A DNA stretch of 53,968 nucleotides from the NCBI GenBank assembly GCA_937766455.1, contig CALLXD010000006.1, positions 1 through 53,968 of the forward strand, given 5' to 3'. The stretch comes from Vicinamibacterales bacterium. GTDB lineage: Bacteria > Acidobacteriota > Vicinamibacteria > Vicinamibacterales > UBA8438. The position numbers were made by a program, and so were the translations under genes. The notes beneath the pieces were generated by a model that did no database searches, was not told where the DNA came from, and saw only the letters and a list, made by a program, of their open reading frames with translations. Positions 1 to 8,248 of this stretch are shown here, one piece after another (within the stretch, counting starts at the first letter, position 1; every line of letters begins with the position of its first letter).

Positions 1-411
1 GGCGTCAACGTCCGCAACGGTCGCAGTGGCCGCGGTTTTCAGTGTTGGGGTTGGGGCGGCGTCGAGCACCGGGATGTCCGTGACGAGCCGCGTGGGGCCA
101 GGGCCCGGGCTCCGGTCCCGCATGGACACGCCTGATGACCACAAGCCGGATTCGGCAGCGGCCGTGAGCGCGGGCGAGAGCGACGGCACGGGGAGGTCGA
201 TGGCCGGCAGGTACGGGCCGCCGACCGGCGCCAACAACACACCCACGAGCGCCAGCGCCCACACCAGGTGCCGTAATGTCGCGGGACCTCCTCGGAGCGC
301 GAAGGCGATCGCGGCAGACACGAGGAGAATGCCCGACGTACGCAACGTGGCCTCCGCCAGGGCGGGCAGCCACGCGGTCGCGGAAACGGCGAGCGAATAG
401 ATCTGGTCCAT
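1..411 (-). CDS. M56 (BlaR1-type) membrane metallopeptidase, N-terminal part
   Basis: Reading leftward from an ATG at 409-411 gives 137 codons, open to the window edge, so the C-terminal part is missing. The visible N-terminus begins MDQIYSLAVSATAW and has two or three hydrophobic helices (about residues 18-36 and 42-62). This is how the antirepressor peptidase of BlaR1/MecR1-type sensors starts. The start codon lies 2 nt after the stop of the BlaI gene, so the two are co-transcribed. In this family the sensor inactivates BlaI on a signal, often cell-wall stress. The HExxH zinc site would lie outside the window, so the call rests on topology and the BlaI neighbour. Confidence 0.72.
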   Translation of the reverse strand, partial: MDQIYSLAVSATAWLPALAEATLRTSGILLVSAAIAFALRGGPATLRHLVWALALVGVLLAPVGGPYLPAIDLPVPSLSPALTAAAESGLWSSGVSMRDRSPGPGPTRLVTDIPVLDAAPTPTLKTAATATVADVDA

Positions 412-413
412 AG

Positions 414-803
414 CTACCTTCCTTCCTCACGGGCTTTGGCGATCAGCGCCGACAGTCGACCGAGGTCATCATCGCTGAGGTTTTCGTGCGAGAGGTCCAG
501 CAGTGTCGCAACGGCCTGTTCCGCCGACCCGCCGAAGAAGGTCTGTACGACCTGGGTCAGCGCCGACCGCCTCGCGCGGTCACGACCCACCGTCGGGCTG
601 AACACATAGCGGGCTCCGTCACGGTTGTGGCGGAGGTGCCCCTTGTCTTCCAGAATCCTGAGGTGGGCACGCACCGCTGAATAGCTCGGCGGGTCGGGTA
701 GTTCAGCCAGGACATCAGCCGCGGTCGCCTGGCCAAGGCGATACACGATTTCCATGATCTGCCGCTCGCGGCGAGCTAGCTGGTTGGGCGACGGTTTCGG
801 CAT
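414..803 (-). CDS. BlaI/MecI/CopY family transcriptional repressor
   Basis: This 129-residue protein has the family's usual length. It carries the winged-helix pattern from the start (LARRERQIMEIVYRLGQATA), then VLAELPDPPSYSAVRAHLRI as recognition helix and a C-terminal dimerisation region. Such proteins dimerise on operator dyads and are cleaved by a partner M56 peptidase, which follows 2 nt downstream. AAGGAG lies about 10 nt upstream of the ATG. The promoter region contains an inverted repeat ATGCTAA/TTAGCAT (822-856) that could be its own operator. PadR is divergent on the other side, so one operator could influence both. Confidence 0.9.
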   Translation of the reverse strand: MPKPSPNQLARRERQIMEIVYRLGQATAADVLAELPDPPSYSAVRAHLRILEDKGHLRHNRDGARYVFSPTVGRDRARRSALTQVVQTFFGGSAEQAVATLLDLSHENLSDDDLGRLSALIAKAREEGR

Positions 804-821
804 CTGGTGGCGCTCCTTGAA

Positions 822-856
822 ATGCTAAAAAACCAACAGTGCTGAAAAATTAGCAT
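822..856. promoter_or_regulatory. Inverted repeat upstream of blaI, candidate operator
   Basis: ATGCTAA at 822-828 and TTAGCAT at 850-856 are perfect 7-bp inverted arms separated by 21 bp. On the minus strand the inner part of the near arm reads TTAGCAT and could also serve as a -10 box. The position between the BlaI start and the PadR promoter fits autoregulation by BlaI. The sequence differs from the staphylococcal TACA/TGTA operator, so the assignment is inference. Confidence 0.4.
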
Positions 857-910
857 CGAGAACGAACCGTGTCAAGGCCCGCTGCGTCACCCGTCGGGTT
901 CCTTCTCCCC

Positions 911-940
911 TTGACAATCGACAAGAGACCCCGCTACCGT
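911..940 (+). promoter_or_regulatory. Candidate sigma70 promoter for the PadR gene
   Basis: A perfect -35 hexamer TTGACA lies at 911-916. A weak -10 candidate TACCGT lies at 935-940 with an 18-bp spacer, about 27 nt before the preferred start codon. Only the -35 box is convincing. Confidence 0.35.
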
Positions 941-966
941 CTTGTAGAGCATCGAGGGGAGTGCAG

Positions 967-1296
967 GTGACAAAAAGCCGAACCGATCTGTTGCAAGGGA
1001 CGTTGGATCTACTGGTGCTGAAGACGCTATCGACCGGCGCGAGGCATGGGTGGGGCATCTCGCAGCGAATCCAGCAGATGTCAAAGGAAGTCCTGCAGGT
1101 GAACCAGGGCTCACTCTATCCGGCACTCCACCGGCTCGAGCAACAGGGGTGGATCCGTGCGCGGTGGGGCAAGTCGGAAAACAATCGTCAGGCGAAGTAC
1201 TACGAGCTGACGGCCCGTGGACATCGCCAGCTGGATGAAGAAACCGAGAACTGGGTCAGGCTCTCGACCGCCGTCGCTGGCATCGTCGGGACCTAG
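967..1296 (+). CDS. PadR family transcriptional regulator
   Basis: A 109-residue PadR-type winged-helix protein. It begins TKSRTDLLQGTLDLLVLK and continues GARHGWGISQRIQQ, then NQGSLYPALHRLEQQGWI, the classic PadR recognition helix and wing. I prefer the GTG at 967 because GAGGGGAG ends about 5 nt before it; a GTG at 961 would overlap that Shine-Dalgarno sequence. In acidobacteria this subtype commonly sits beside efflux ABC permeases. Here a HlyD-like adaptor and ABC ATPase lie downstream on the same strand, so the regulator probably controls them. Confidence 0.88.
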   Translation: MTKSRTDLLQGTLDLLVLKTLSTGARHGWGISQRIQQMSKEVLQVNQGSLYPALHRLEQQGWIRARWGKSENNRQAKYYELTARGHRQLDEETENWVRLSTAVAGIVGT

Positions 1297-1439
1297 ATGC
1301 TGGTGCGCGAGGCGTGGAAAACTTTTGGAGCGCGGCACCCGTCTAATCGGTCTGTCGCGGTGACTAATCAACTGTAGGTTTCCGACGATGCGTTCGGGAT
1401 GGCACGATTCGGCCATCCGCGGGCGCCGAGGATAATCAC

Positions 1440-2696
1440 ATGATGGACATTGCCCGGCCAGACATAGCCCGAGCGAAGAAGGTCCGGCGCGTTGTGTACA
1501 GCACGGGCCTCGTGGTCGTGCTCATTCTGGTCACGGTGGGCGTGTCGCGTCTGGAACCCGCGGCACCGCGAGTGGAGCGCGACACGGTGTTCATGGACAC
1601 CGTGCAGCGCGGAGAGATGCTCAGACAGGTACGTGGCACCGGCACGCTGGTCCCTGAACAGATTCGTTGGATCTCCGCTATCACCAACAGCACCGTAGAG
1701 AGAATCCTCCTGAGACCAGGGGTCACGGTCGAGCCGGACACGGTGATCGTCGAATTGAGCAACCCACAGCTCGAACAGAGCGCCCTCGAAGCCCGGCTGA
1801 GCCTCAAAGCGGCGCAAGCCCGGTACGAGAGTCGTGAGGTCGCCCTCGACCGAGACATGCTTACGCAGCAGGCCCTGGTGGCCAGCGCGGAATCGGCGCT
1901 GACGCTCGCCGAGTACGAAGCGCAGCTGGATGAGGAGCTGTTCGCGGATGAGCTGGTGTCTGAGCTCCAGCTCCGTCAGAAGCAGTCGCGCGTCAACCAA
2001 CTGCGCATCCAGCACGAAATCGAAGAACAGAGACTCGCAATCCAGGGCGATGCCGCGAGAACAGAGCTCGCGGCAGAGCAGGCCGACCTTGATCGGTTGG
2101 AGACCATCTACCAACTCCGCCAGGACGAGGTGGGCGATCTGCGGTTGACCGCCGGCGTGTCGGGCGTGCTGCAGGAGGTGCCACTGGAAGAGGGCGCGAG
2201 CGTGACGCCAGGCACAAATCTCGCGCGTGTCGGTGACCCGTCCCGTCTCAAGGCCGAGTTGCGTATCCCCGAGACACAGGCGCGGGATATCCAGATGGGA
2301 CAACCGGCATCGATCGATACGCGGAACGGGATCATTCCGGGCCACGTGGTGCGCATCGACCCGGCTGTCACAGCGGGCACGGTCACCGTGGACATCGCGT
2401 TGGACGGCGAGCTGCCGCGCGGGGCCAGGCCGGACTTGACGGTCGACGGCACAATCGAACTCGAACGGCTCGAAAACGTTATATATGTTGGGCGGCCAGT
2501 TTTCGGGCAGGAAGAATCGATCGTCAGCCTCTTCAAGCTCCTGCCGGACACCGACGAGGCGGTGCGCACCCGGGTCAGCCTGGGCCGCAGTTCTGTGAAC
2601 ACGATCGAGGTCATCGAAGGCCTACAGCCCGGCGATCAGGTCGTGCTGTCTGACATGTCGCAATGGGACGCATTCGACCGCGTTCGATTGAACTGA
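1440..2696 (+). CDS. HlyD/MacA-type efflux periplasmic adaptor subunit
   Basis: A 418-residue membrane-fusion protein. A single N-terminal transmembrane segment spans about residues 20-38. A first lipoyl-like half (VRGTGTLVPEQIRW), a long alpha-hairpin coiled coil (about residues 105-225, rich in Glu, Gln and Arg), the second lipoyl half (GVSGVLQEVPLEEGASVTPG) and beta-barrel domains follow. It would bridge an inner-membrane transporter to an outer-membrane channel. The ATG has GAGG about 8 nt upstream; a second ATG follows directly. The gene lies 25 nt before an ABC ATPase, in the order of macA-macB loci, but the permease is absent. Confidence 0.87.
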   Translation: MMDIARPDIARAKKVRRVVYSTGLVVVLILVTVGVSRLEPAAPRVERDTVFMDTVQRGEMLRQVRGTGTLVPEQIRWISAITNSTVERILLRPGVTVEPDTVIVELSNPQLEQSALEARLSLKAAQARYESREVALDRDMLTQQALVASAESALTLAEYEAQLDEELFADELVSELQLRQKQSRVNQLRIQHEIEEQRLAIQGDAARTELAAEQADLDRLETIYQLRQDEVGDLRLTAGVSGVLQEVPLEEGASVTPGTNLARVGDPSRLKAELRIPETQARDIQMGQPASIDTRNGIIPGHVVRIDPAVTAGTVTVDIALDGELPRGARPDLTVDGTIELERLENVIYVGRPVFGQEESIVSLFKLLPDTDEAVRTRVSLGRSSVNTIEVIEGLQPGDQVVLSDMSQWDAFDRVRLN

Positions 2697-2721
2697 CGGA
2701 GGAGAAACGGGAGACCACCTC

Positions 2722-3441
2722 ATGACTGACGCCACGCAGCCGTTGATTCATCTCGACAAAGTCACCAAGGTCTTTCTCACCGACGAGGTGGAGACGCACG
2801 CGCTCGCGGCAATCGACCTCGATATCTTCCCGGGGGAGTACATCGCGATTTCCGGTCCGTCGGGCTGTGGAAAGTCGACCCTGCTCTCTATCCTGGGGCT
2901 GCTCGACTCACCCTCGGATGGTGAATATCAGTTGAATGGACAACCGGTAGCGACGCTGAAGATGTCGGAGCGGGCCCGCACCCGAAACCGCGAGATCGGG
3001 TTCATCTTCCAGAGCTTCAACCTGATCGGCGACCTGTCGGTGTATGAAAACGTCGAGCTGCCGCTGACCTATCGCGGCATGCGTCCGGCTGAGCGAAAGG
3101 AGCGCGTCAATGAGGCGCTCGAAAAGGTGGAGATGGCCCATCGTGCCAAGCACCTGCCGAGCCAGCTGTCCGGGGGGCAACAGCAGCGCGTCGCCGTGGC
3201 CCGCGCGGTGGCCGGCCAACCATCGATTCTCCTGGCTGACGAGCCCACCGGCAACCTGGACTCGAAGAACGGCGAAGCCGTCATGACGCTACTGGAACAG
3301 CTGCACGGCGAGGGGTCGACCATCTGCATGGTGACCCATGACCCACGGTATGCCCTGCACGCCGGCCGTGAAATTCATCTGTTTGACGGGAAGATCGTCC
3401 ACGACCAGACCGGCGACGACCGCACCACACCCGAAAGCTAG
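2722..3441 (+). CDS. ABC transporter ATP-binding protein, MacB/LolD type
   Basis: A 239-residue ATPase with Walker A GPSGCGKST (residues 45-53), Q-loop IFQSFN, signature LSGGQQQR (149-156), Walker B ILLADEPTGNLD and H-loop VTHD. The sequence is closest to the LolD/MacB/FtsE class that works with FtsX-like permeases and an adaptor. It follows the adaptor gene by 25 nt on the same strand. No permease gene follows, because a convergent gene begins 5 nt after the stop. The permease partner must therefore be encoded elsewhere, or has been lost. Confidence 0.93.
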   Translation: MTDATQPLIHLDKVTKVFLTDEVETHALAAIDLDIFPGEYIAISGPSGCGKSTLLSILGLLDSPSDGEYQLNGQPVATLKMSERARTRNREIGFIFQSFNLIGDLSVYENVELPLTYRGMRPAERKERVNEALEKVEMAHRAKHLPSQLSGGQQQRVAVARAVAGQPSILLADEPTGNLDSKNGEAVMTLLEQLHGEGSTICMVTHDPRYALHAGREIHLFDGKIVHDQTGDDRTTPES

Positions 3442-3446
3442 TGACG

Positions 3447-4997
3447 TCAGCGCCGCTGGACGGTGGTGTAGTCCAGATAGCTCCGTCCGTCAGCGGCCGA
3501 TACTACGGCCGTCAACACGTATGAACCGTCGGCGCTCTCGACGGTGACCTCGGTCATCTCCGCAGCCACGGGGCCTGCCCCACCCTCGTCTCGCAACGCT
3601 TCACGCAGCACACGCCCCTGCATCGCAGGCGGCGCCTCCAAACCCAGGAGATGCAGAAACGTTGGTGCGAAATCGACGTTGCCCGTCGGCGACGCGATAC
3701 GGACACCCGCCTTCAGATCGGGGCCCGCCGCGACCAAGGTGTTCTGGATATCGAACGGGCTCGCACTCCCGTGGCCGGCGACGCCGGCCTGTGCCGAGGT
3801 CCCGAGGAATCCGTACTCGCCCACGTCGTTGCTCCAATCGGCTGAGTACAGAATCTGCGCCGACCGCTGATGACTCCAGCGCGCCAGGTCGAACGACAGG
3901 GTGCCGGGAACCCACCCCTCGTACCCCCCCTCGTCCGGGCCAGGACTCGTGGCTTCCGTGAACACCGCGCCGACGCCCTCCTCGGCCTGCAGCGCGGCCA
4001 CAATGGCCGCAATCGTCTCGCGGTCGTTGTCCCGCACGTAGATGCCGCCGGCGCCGGCGACAATGCGAGGCGAGCCGTCGGCCAGAACGCCGGCAAACGG
4101 CGCCAGCAGGGCCGTGAGGTCGACGCTACCCGTATGCTCCGAAAATCCGTGGTCGGATGTGACCCAGATGTTCGTCGTTTCGAGCAATCCGGCTTCGTCC
4201 AGGCGACCCTGCAGTCGATCGATCTCGGCGTCTAGCCTGAACAGCGCCTCGACCGTCACCGGGTGACCGATGCCATGCTGGTGCGCTGTGGTATCCGGAT
4301 CGCTCAGCCACAGTATGGTTACGGCGGGATCAACCTCGGGCAGCGCCACATCGAGGAACGCGTCAACGATCCAACGATTTCTCGCGTGGTTCGGCGTGGC
4401 CGCGTCTGGCACCGGGCCCAGCCGGGCCAGGGCGTCGGTATGCAACGCCTCCGGCACGCCGTACTCGTAGTGCAGGATGCCACCACCAGCGCCGGTGTGG
4501 TTGAGCAGGTAGGCCGATCCACTGGACCCCGAGCTCGCCACCAACAACCGCTGACCACCCGTCTCCAGGACCTCCCCGAGCGTCGTCGCGGTCAACAGCG
4601 CTGCACCGTCAGCCTCGACACGCAACAGGTTGGCGCGGTCACTGGTATTGAGGAACTGACCGGGCTCAACAGAAGGAAAAAACACGGAGTTCCCCATGAG
4701 TCCGTGCACCTCGGGGTAGGCGCCGGTCGATATCGACGAGGCGTTCACACGGGTCACGGTCGGAAAGACCGCGTGGTGCCGGGTCATCACGATGCCACGC
4801 GCACCGAGCGCGTGCAACGCGGGCATGAGCCGAGGGGTGACGTAGTCAGGCCGCAACCCGTCGAGCACAATCAACAGCTGGCGAGACGATGGAGCTGCCC
4901 GCTCGGACGCAGACTCGGTGTCGAGGCAGCCGGCGAAGGTCAGACAGACCAGAACGGTGAGAGTGACGTTGAGACGGTGCGCGTGTCGAAGGGTCAA
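3447..4997 (-). CDS. Alkaline phosphatase superfamily nucleotide pyrophosphatase/phosphodiesterase, lipoprotein
   Basis: A 516-residue exported protein with a lipoprotein signal peptide (lipobox FAGC, Cys24). The type I phosphodiesterase core is clear: VLDGLRPDYV holds the first metal aspartate, FPTVTRVNASS holds the catalytic threonine (Thr80 or Thr82), TGAYPEVHG follows, and DPDTTAHQHG plus SDHGFSEH supply the remaining zinc ligands. The family hydrolyses phosphodiester or pyrophosphate bonds of nucleotides and related molecules in the periplasm. Its start is 12 nt after the stop of a 35-residue membrane peptide, so the two probably form one operon. The substrate cannot be told from sequence. 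Confidence 0.88.
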   Translation of the reverse strand: MTLRHAHRLNVTLTVLVCLTFAGCLDTESASERAAPSSRQLLIVLDGLRPDYVTPRLMPALHALGARGIVMTRHHAVFPTVTRVNASSISTGAYPEVHGLMGNSVFFPSVEPGQFLNTSDRANLLRVEADGAALLTATTLGEVLETGGQRLLVASSGSSGSAYLLNHTGAGGGILHYEYGVPEALHTDALARLGPVPDAATPNHARNRWIVDAFLDVALPEVDPAVTILWLSDPDTTAHQHGIGHPVTVEALFRLDAEIDRLQGRLDEAGLLETTNIWVTSDHGFSEHTGSVDLTALLAPFAGVLADGSPRIVAGAGGIYVRDNDRETIAAIVAALQAEEGVGAVFTEATSPGPDEGGYEGWVPGTLSFDLARWSHQRSAQILYSADWSNDVGEYGFLGTSAQAGVAGHGSASPFDIQNTLVAAGPDLKAGVRIASPTGNVDFAPTFLHLLGLEAPPAMQGRVLREALRDEGGAGPVAAEMTEVTVESADGSYVLTAVVSAADGRSYLDYTTVQRR

Positions 4998-5009
4998 CGG
5001 GTCAACGCG

Positions 5010-5117
5010 TCAACGCTTGACGAGGCCAAGCACAAAACAGATGGCGACGACGCCGAACGGCACCACGGCACCGGCGGTAAACAACAACGTGGCGAACGAA
5101 CTAGGCTCTGGGCCCAT
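5010..5117 (-). CDS. Small single-pass membrane protein (35 aa), unknown function
   Basis: This short gene encodes MGPEPSSFATLLFTAGAVV at its N-terminus and ends LGLVKR. Nearly all residues from 8 to 32 are hydrophobic, giving one transmembrane helix with a positive C-terminal tail. The ATG is preceded at 7 nt by GAGGAG, one of the best ribosome-binding sites in the window. A TATAAT box lies about 60 nt upstream. It ends 12 nt before the pyrophosphatase lipoprotein gene. I know of no named family for it. It could be an accessory subunit or a regulatory leader peptide. Confidence 0.62.
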   Translation of the reverse strand: MGPEPSSFATLLFTAGAVVPFGVVAICFVLGLVKR

Positions 5118-5177
5118 GTGTGGACTCCTCGGATCGGTGTCGGGTCCTCGACGGATGTCGCTAGGACAAGTTCGGTA

Positions 5178-5183
5178 ATTATA
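5178..5183 (-). promoter_or_regulatory. Candidate -10 box for the small-peptide/pyrophosphatase operon
   Basis: A perfect TATAAT is read on the minus strand, about 60 nt upstream of the 35-codon gene. No good -35 hexamer stands at the usual distance. Confidence 0.4.
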
Positions 5184-5262
5184 GGTGAAATGGGAACAAA
5201 CGATGCTCGATCGTCAACCCAACGGCGAATGCTGCGACCGAGACACCGCGCAGAGACCCGTG

Positions 5263-6537
5263 CTACTGCGAACCGAATGGAAACGCCGTGAGCCAGGCTC
5301 GTGCGTGGTCGAGGTCGTCCGAGCGGAGGGTGTCGGGGTTGATCCCGCGCTCCGCACCCAGGTAGTAACCGAGCAATTGAAACGCGACCGCGGCCAAAGG
5401 AGGCATCAGCAGCTCGCCGATCGGTCCGGGGACCGCGATCACGAACGACGCATCAGGGGCAATGGCGTCATCTCCCTCGACCACGACCGCCAGGCTGGGT
5501 GACCGAGCCGCCCGCGCGGTGCGCACGACATCGTGCGACCGTCCGTACGCTTTGCCTGGCGGGGCAATGACGACGGTGCCCACGGTATCGGACAGCACGG
5601 GAATCGCGTTGTGCAGGTATCCCGCCGGTCGATACGCTTTGCACAGCAGGCTGCTTTCCTCCTCGACCTTCAGGGCACCCTCACGCGCCGAGAACCAGTT
5701 CGGTCCGCCGCCCACCACGAGCAGCGCCCGCTGATCGTTGAGGGCATTCGCAATTTGCGACACGTTCAGGTCCTCTTCGCGCAGAAACTGGGCGGCCGCG
5801 TCCGGCAGCGAGCTGATCGCGGTCCCGAGTTCGTCCGCCTCGTGCACTCCCAGCGCGCCGGTGGCGACGCCCACCTCAAGCGCCAGCACATACAGCATCA
5901 TCAAACGCGTGGTCAGCACCGACACGGCCGGACCGCAGCGCTGACCCGTCGGAAAGCAGATGGTCTCGTCGCAGAGTGCCTCAAGGGCGCTGCCAGCCGT
6001 GTTGGTGAGGGCCACCGTCAGGATTCCGTGGGCGCTCGCGTGCCGTGCCGCGTCGATGGTCTCGGCGGTCGACCCGGTCGCGGACTGCACGACGACCGCT
6101 GTCGTTTCGTGCCCTTCAGTCCAGTGATGCGTGAACTCCAGCGAGTCGTGGCTTTCGGTCGTCCACCCAGTCCACTTCCGACAGATAAAGGATCCAAACT
6201 GGGAACTGTGAAACGCGGACCCGCACCCGGTGAACACCAGGTGCCGAATACCTTGATCGATCAACCGATGCGCCAGCGCCGCCAATTCGGACCGCAGGTC
6301 CAGCACCTGCCGCATCAGTTCCGGCTGTGTGCGGAGATCTTCGATCAGCAGAAACGGGTGTCGCTGCCTGATTTCCGATGTCTGACGGATACGAGCCCAG
6401 AGCGGGACACGGGCTAGTTCGCTCTCAAGCCAGGCGGGCATCGGGTCATCCGGCGAGGGCCGCGGGGCGTCGGGATGTGCATCGAGGAGTTCTTGTGCCC
6501 ACGGCGGCAAGGTGCGTGTCATGTGATGGATGTCCAA
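5263..6537 (-). CDS. SIS-domain sugar-phosphate isomerase/deaminase-like protein
   Basis: A 424-residue protein with two SIS folds and no glutaminase domain, so it is not a complete GlmS. The first SIS has FTGCGSAFHSSQFGSF (sugar-phosphate-binding loop) followed by VVVQSATGSTAETIDA. The second has LLVVGGGPNWFSAREGALK, resembling the GlmS/FrlB/AgaS class, and KVEEESSLLCKAY. It probably acts in the cytoplasm on an amino-sugar or ketosamine phosphate. A second in-frame ATG at 6522 is an alternative start; neither has a strong Shine-Dalgarno sequence. No sugar transporter or kinase lies nearby to indicate the substrate. Confidence 0.83.
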   Translation of the reverse strand: MDIHHMTRTLPPWAQELLDAHPDAPRPSPDDPMPAWLESELARVPLWARIRQTSEIRQRHPFLLIEDLRTQPELMRQVLDLRSELAALAHRLIDQGIRHLVFTGCGSAFHSSQFGSFICRKWTGWTTESHDSLEFTHHWTEGHETTAVVVQSATGSTAETIDAARHASAHGILTVALTNTAGSALEALCDETICFPTGQRCGPAVSVLTTRLMMLYVLALEVGVATGALGVHEADELGTAISSLPDAAAQFLREEDLNVSQIANALNDQRALLVVGGGPNWFSAREGALKVEEESSLLCKAYRPAGYLHNAIPVLSDTVGTVVIAPPGKAYGRSHDVVRTARAARSPSLAVVVEGDDAIAPDASFVIAVPGPIGELLMPPLAAVAFQLLGYYLGAERGINPDTLRSDDLDHARAWLTAFPFGSQ

Positions 6538-6868
6538 TGGCCACGATTACAACGGTGGCAACCCGGCATTCTACTTCGTTCAGCGCGGCTCCACGCTCCT
6601 CGTCTGCGACCGGCCATGGATCGTCCGCGTCGCACCAAGTCAACCGAGCAGAGCGGGTGCATGCGAGGCACACGTTACAATTGCACCGCGTCGGTCGTCG
6701 ACACTGAACCGCACCACCGACACTGAACCGCACCACCGACACCGAACGGCACCCCTAACACTCACCGCCACCACCATGGAAGCAGCTCGAACCCAACGCC
6801 AGGTCAGTGTCCGCGCCCAAGCCCAGCGAGGCGAAGACGGCGTCGAATTCGCCAACGCCTAGAATCCC
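6538..6868. other. Gene-free interval between SIS gene and P450
   Basis: These 331 bp separate the SIS gene and the P450, which point away from each other, and should hold both promoters. I see no convincing coding sequence. The interval contains a three-copy 19-bp tandem repeat (6699-6755) and a TAGAAT hexamer only 3 nt before the P450 start codon. Confidence 0.55.
6699..6755. repeat. Three-copy 19-bp tandem repeat
   Basis: Units at 6699-6717 and 6718-6736 are identical (CGACACTGAACCGCACCAC). The third, at 6737-6755, differs at a few positions. It sits in the P450 upstream region. It may be a spacer microsatellite or a multi-site operator; nothing in the sequence decides. Confidence 0.7.
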
Positions 6869-8248
6869 ATGCCCGGCCCTGCTCCGACATACCCGGCTCC
6901 TGGTATGTTGGGAAGTCTTCCCCGCTTCCGGCAAGACCCGTTGGGTCTCCTGATGGCGGGCTTCGAGACCTGCGGAGATGTCGTCCGCTTTCGACTACTC
7001 AACCGGTCACTCTTCCTCGTGGCCCATCCGCGCGACGCGCGACGGGTGCTGCAGGATCATGCGAACCAGTACGACAAGGGGACCCGCGGGTTCCGGGTAC
7101 TCCGGGTGTTTCTCCGTAACGGCCTGCTCACCAGCGAAGGCGCGCATTGGCTACGCCAGCGGCGGACCGTGCAACCGGCCTTTCACCGGGACCGGATTGC
7201 CGGCTTTGGAGACACCATGACGTCGGCGGCCGGTGACCTGGTCGACGAATGGCTGCGCTCGTCATCAGAGACAGTGAATGTCACCGCCGACATGATGCGT
7301 CTGACGCTGCGCATCGTTGGCGAGACTCTCCTCAGCACCGACGTGAGCCAGGAAGCCGACCGGGTGGGGCAAGCACTCCACATCATGCTGCGCGGCGCGA
7401 ACGAGGCCATCAGCAGGGTGGTCCCAATGCCCCCGTGGTGGCCGAGCCGGGCCAACCGTCGGCAGCAAGCCGCCATGCGTACCTTGGACGATGTCATCCT
7501 CCAGATCATCGCCTCGCGACGGACCCACTCGGCCGTGGCCGCGGGAACGCCCGCTGCCTCCAGCGATGATCTGCTGTCGATGCTCATGGAGGCGCGCGAC
7601 GAAGAGACCGGCGAGGGTATGAGCGACGCTCAGCTCCGCGACGAGGTGATGACCATTTTTCTGGCTGGCCACGAGACGACCGCGATCGCCCTTGGGTGGA
7701 CATGGCATCTACTCGGGGCGCATCCGGCGGTTCGCCACCGGGTCGAGCAGGTACTGGACCAGGTGCTGGAGGGACGTCCACCCACCATCGCCGATCTGCC
7801 ACGACTCGGGTATATCGAACAGGTCGTGAAGGAATCGATGCGGCTCTATCCGCCGGCCTGGGTGGTGTCTCGCCGTCCGATGACCGACGACGTGGTCGGC
7901 GGGTTCCGGATTCCGGCCGGATCGATTGTGCTGACCAGCCCGTACGTGACCCACCGACACCCGGACTACTGGACAGACCCTGCGCGCTTCGACCCGGATC
8001 GATTCGACGCGGTACATGAGGTCGACCGACCGCCGTTCGCCTACTTCCCGTTCGGCGGCGGGCCCCGTCAGTGCATTGGCAACACCTTCGCCATGATGGA
8101 ACTGGTGCTTGTTGTCTCCACCATCGCGCAGCGGTGCCGGCTGGACCCGACGGGCCCCCACGACCTCGGCCGATCCCCCGCCATCACGCTCCGCGCGGCG
8201 ACGCCGATCACGATGCGCGTGAGTCGGCGAGCTGCTGCGCTCGCCTGA
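6869..8248 (+). CDS. Cytochrome P450
   Basis: A 459-residue soluble bacterial P450 with every hallmark. The I-helix is AGHETT (266-271), the ExxR motif is ESMRL (Glu322-Arg325), and the haem loop is FPFGGGPRQCIG with the thiolate ligand Cys402. The long N-terminus begins with a proline-rich hinge and no membrane anchor. It resembles the CYP4/CYP102-like clade, whose members often hydroxylate fatty acids or terpenoids, but the substrate cannot be named here. No ferredoxin or reductase is adjacent. Its 3' end overlaps the convergent exonuclease gene by about 40 bp. Confidence 0.95.
   Translation: MPGPAPTYPAPGMLGSLPRFRQDPLGLLMAGFETCGDVVRFRLLNRSLFLVAHPRDARRVLQDHANQYDKGTRGFRVLRVFLRNGLLTSEGAHWLRQRRTVQPAFHRDRIAGFGDTMTSAAGDLVDEWLRSSSETVNVTADMMRLTLRIVGETLLSTDVSQEADRVGQALHIMLRGANEAISRVVPMPPWWPSRANRRQQAAMRTLDDVILQIIASRRTHSAVAAGTPAASSDDLLSMLMEARDEETGEGMSDAQLRDEVMTIFLAGHETTAIALGWTWHLLGAHPAVRHRVEQVLDQVLEGRPPTIADLPRLGYIEQVVKESMRLYPPAWVVSRRPMTDDVVGGFRIPAGSIVLTSPYVTHRHPDYWTDPARFDPDRFDAVHEVDRPPFAYFPFGGGPRQCIGNTFAMMELVLVVSTIAQRCRLDPTGPHDLGRSPAITLRAATPITMRVSRRAAALA

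Noticed and set aside
1368..2345. Long open frame opposite the efflux adaptor
   Set aside because: It lies wholly opposite a well-supported adaptor gene and has the Arg/Leu/His-rich composition of a GC-rich antisense frame.
4263..5291. 342-codon frame opposite the pyrophosphatase gene
   Set aside because: Antisense to a gene with clear catalytic motifs; its protein has no recognisable domain.
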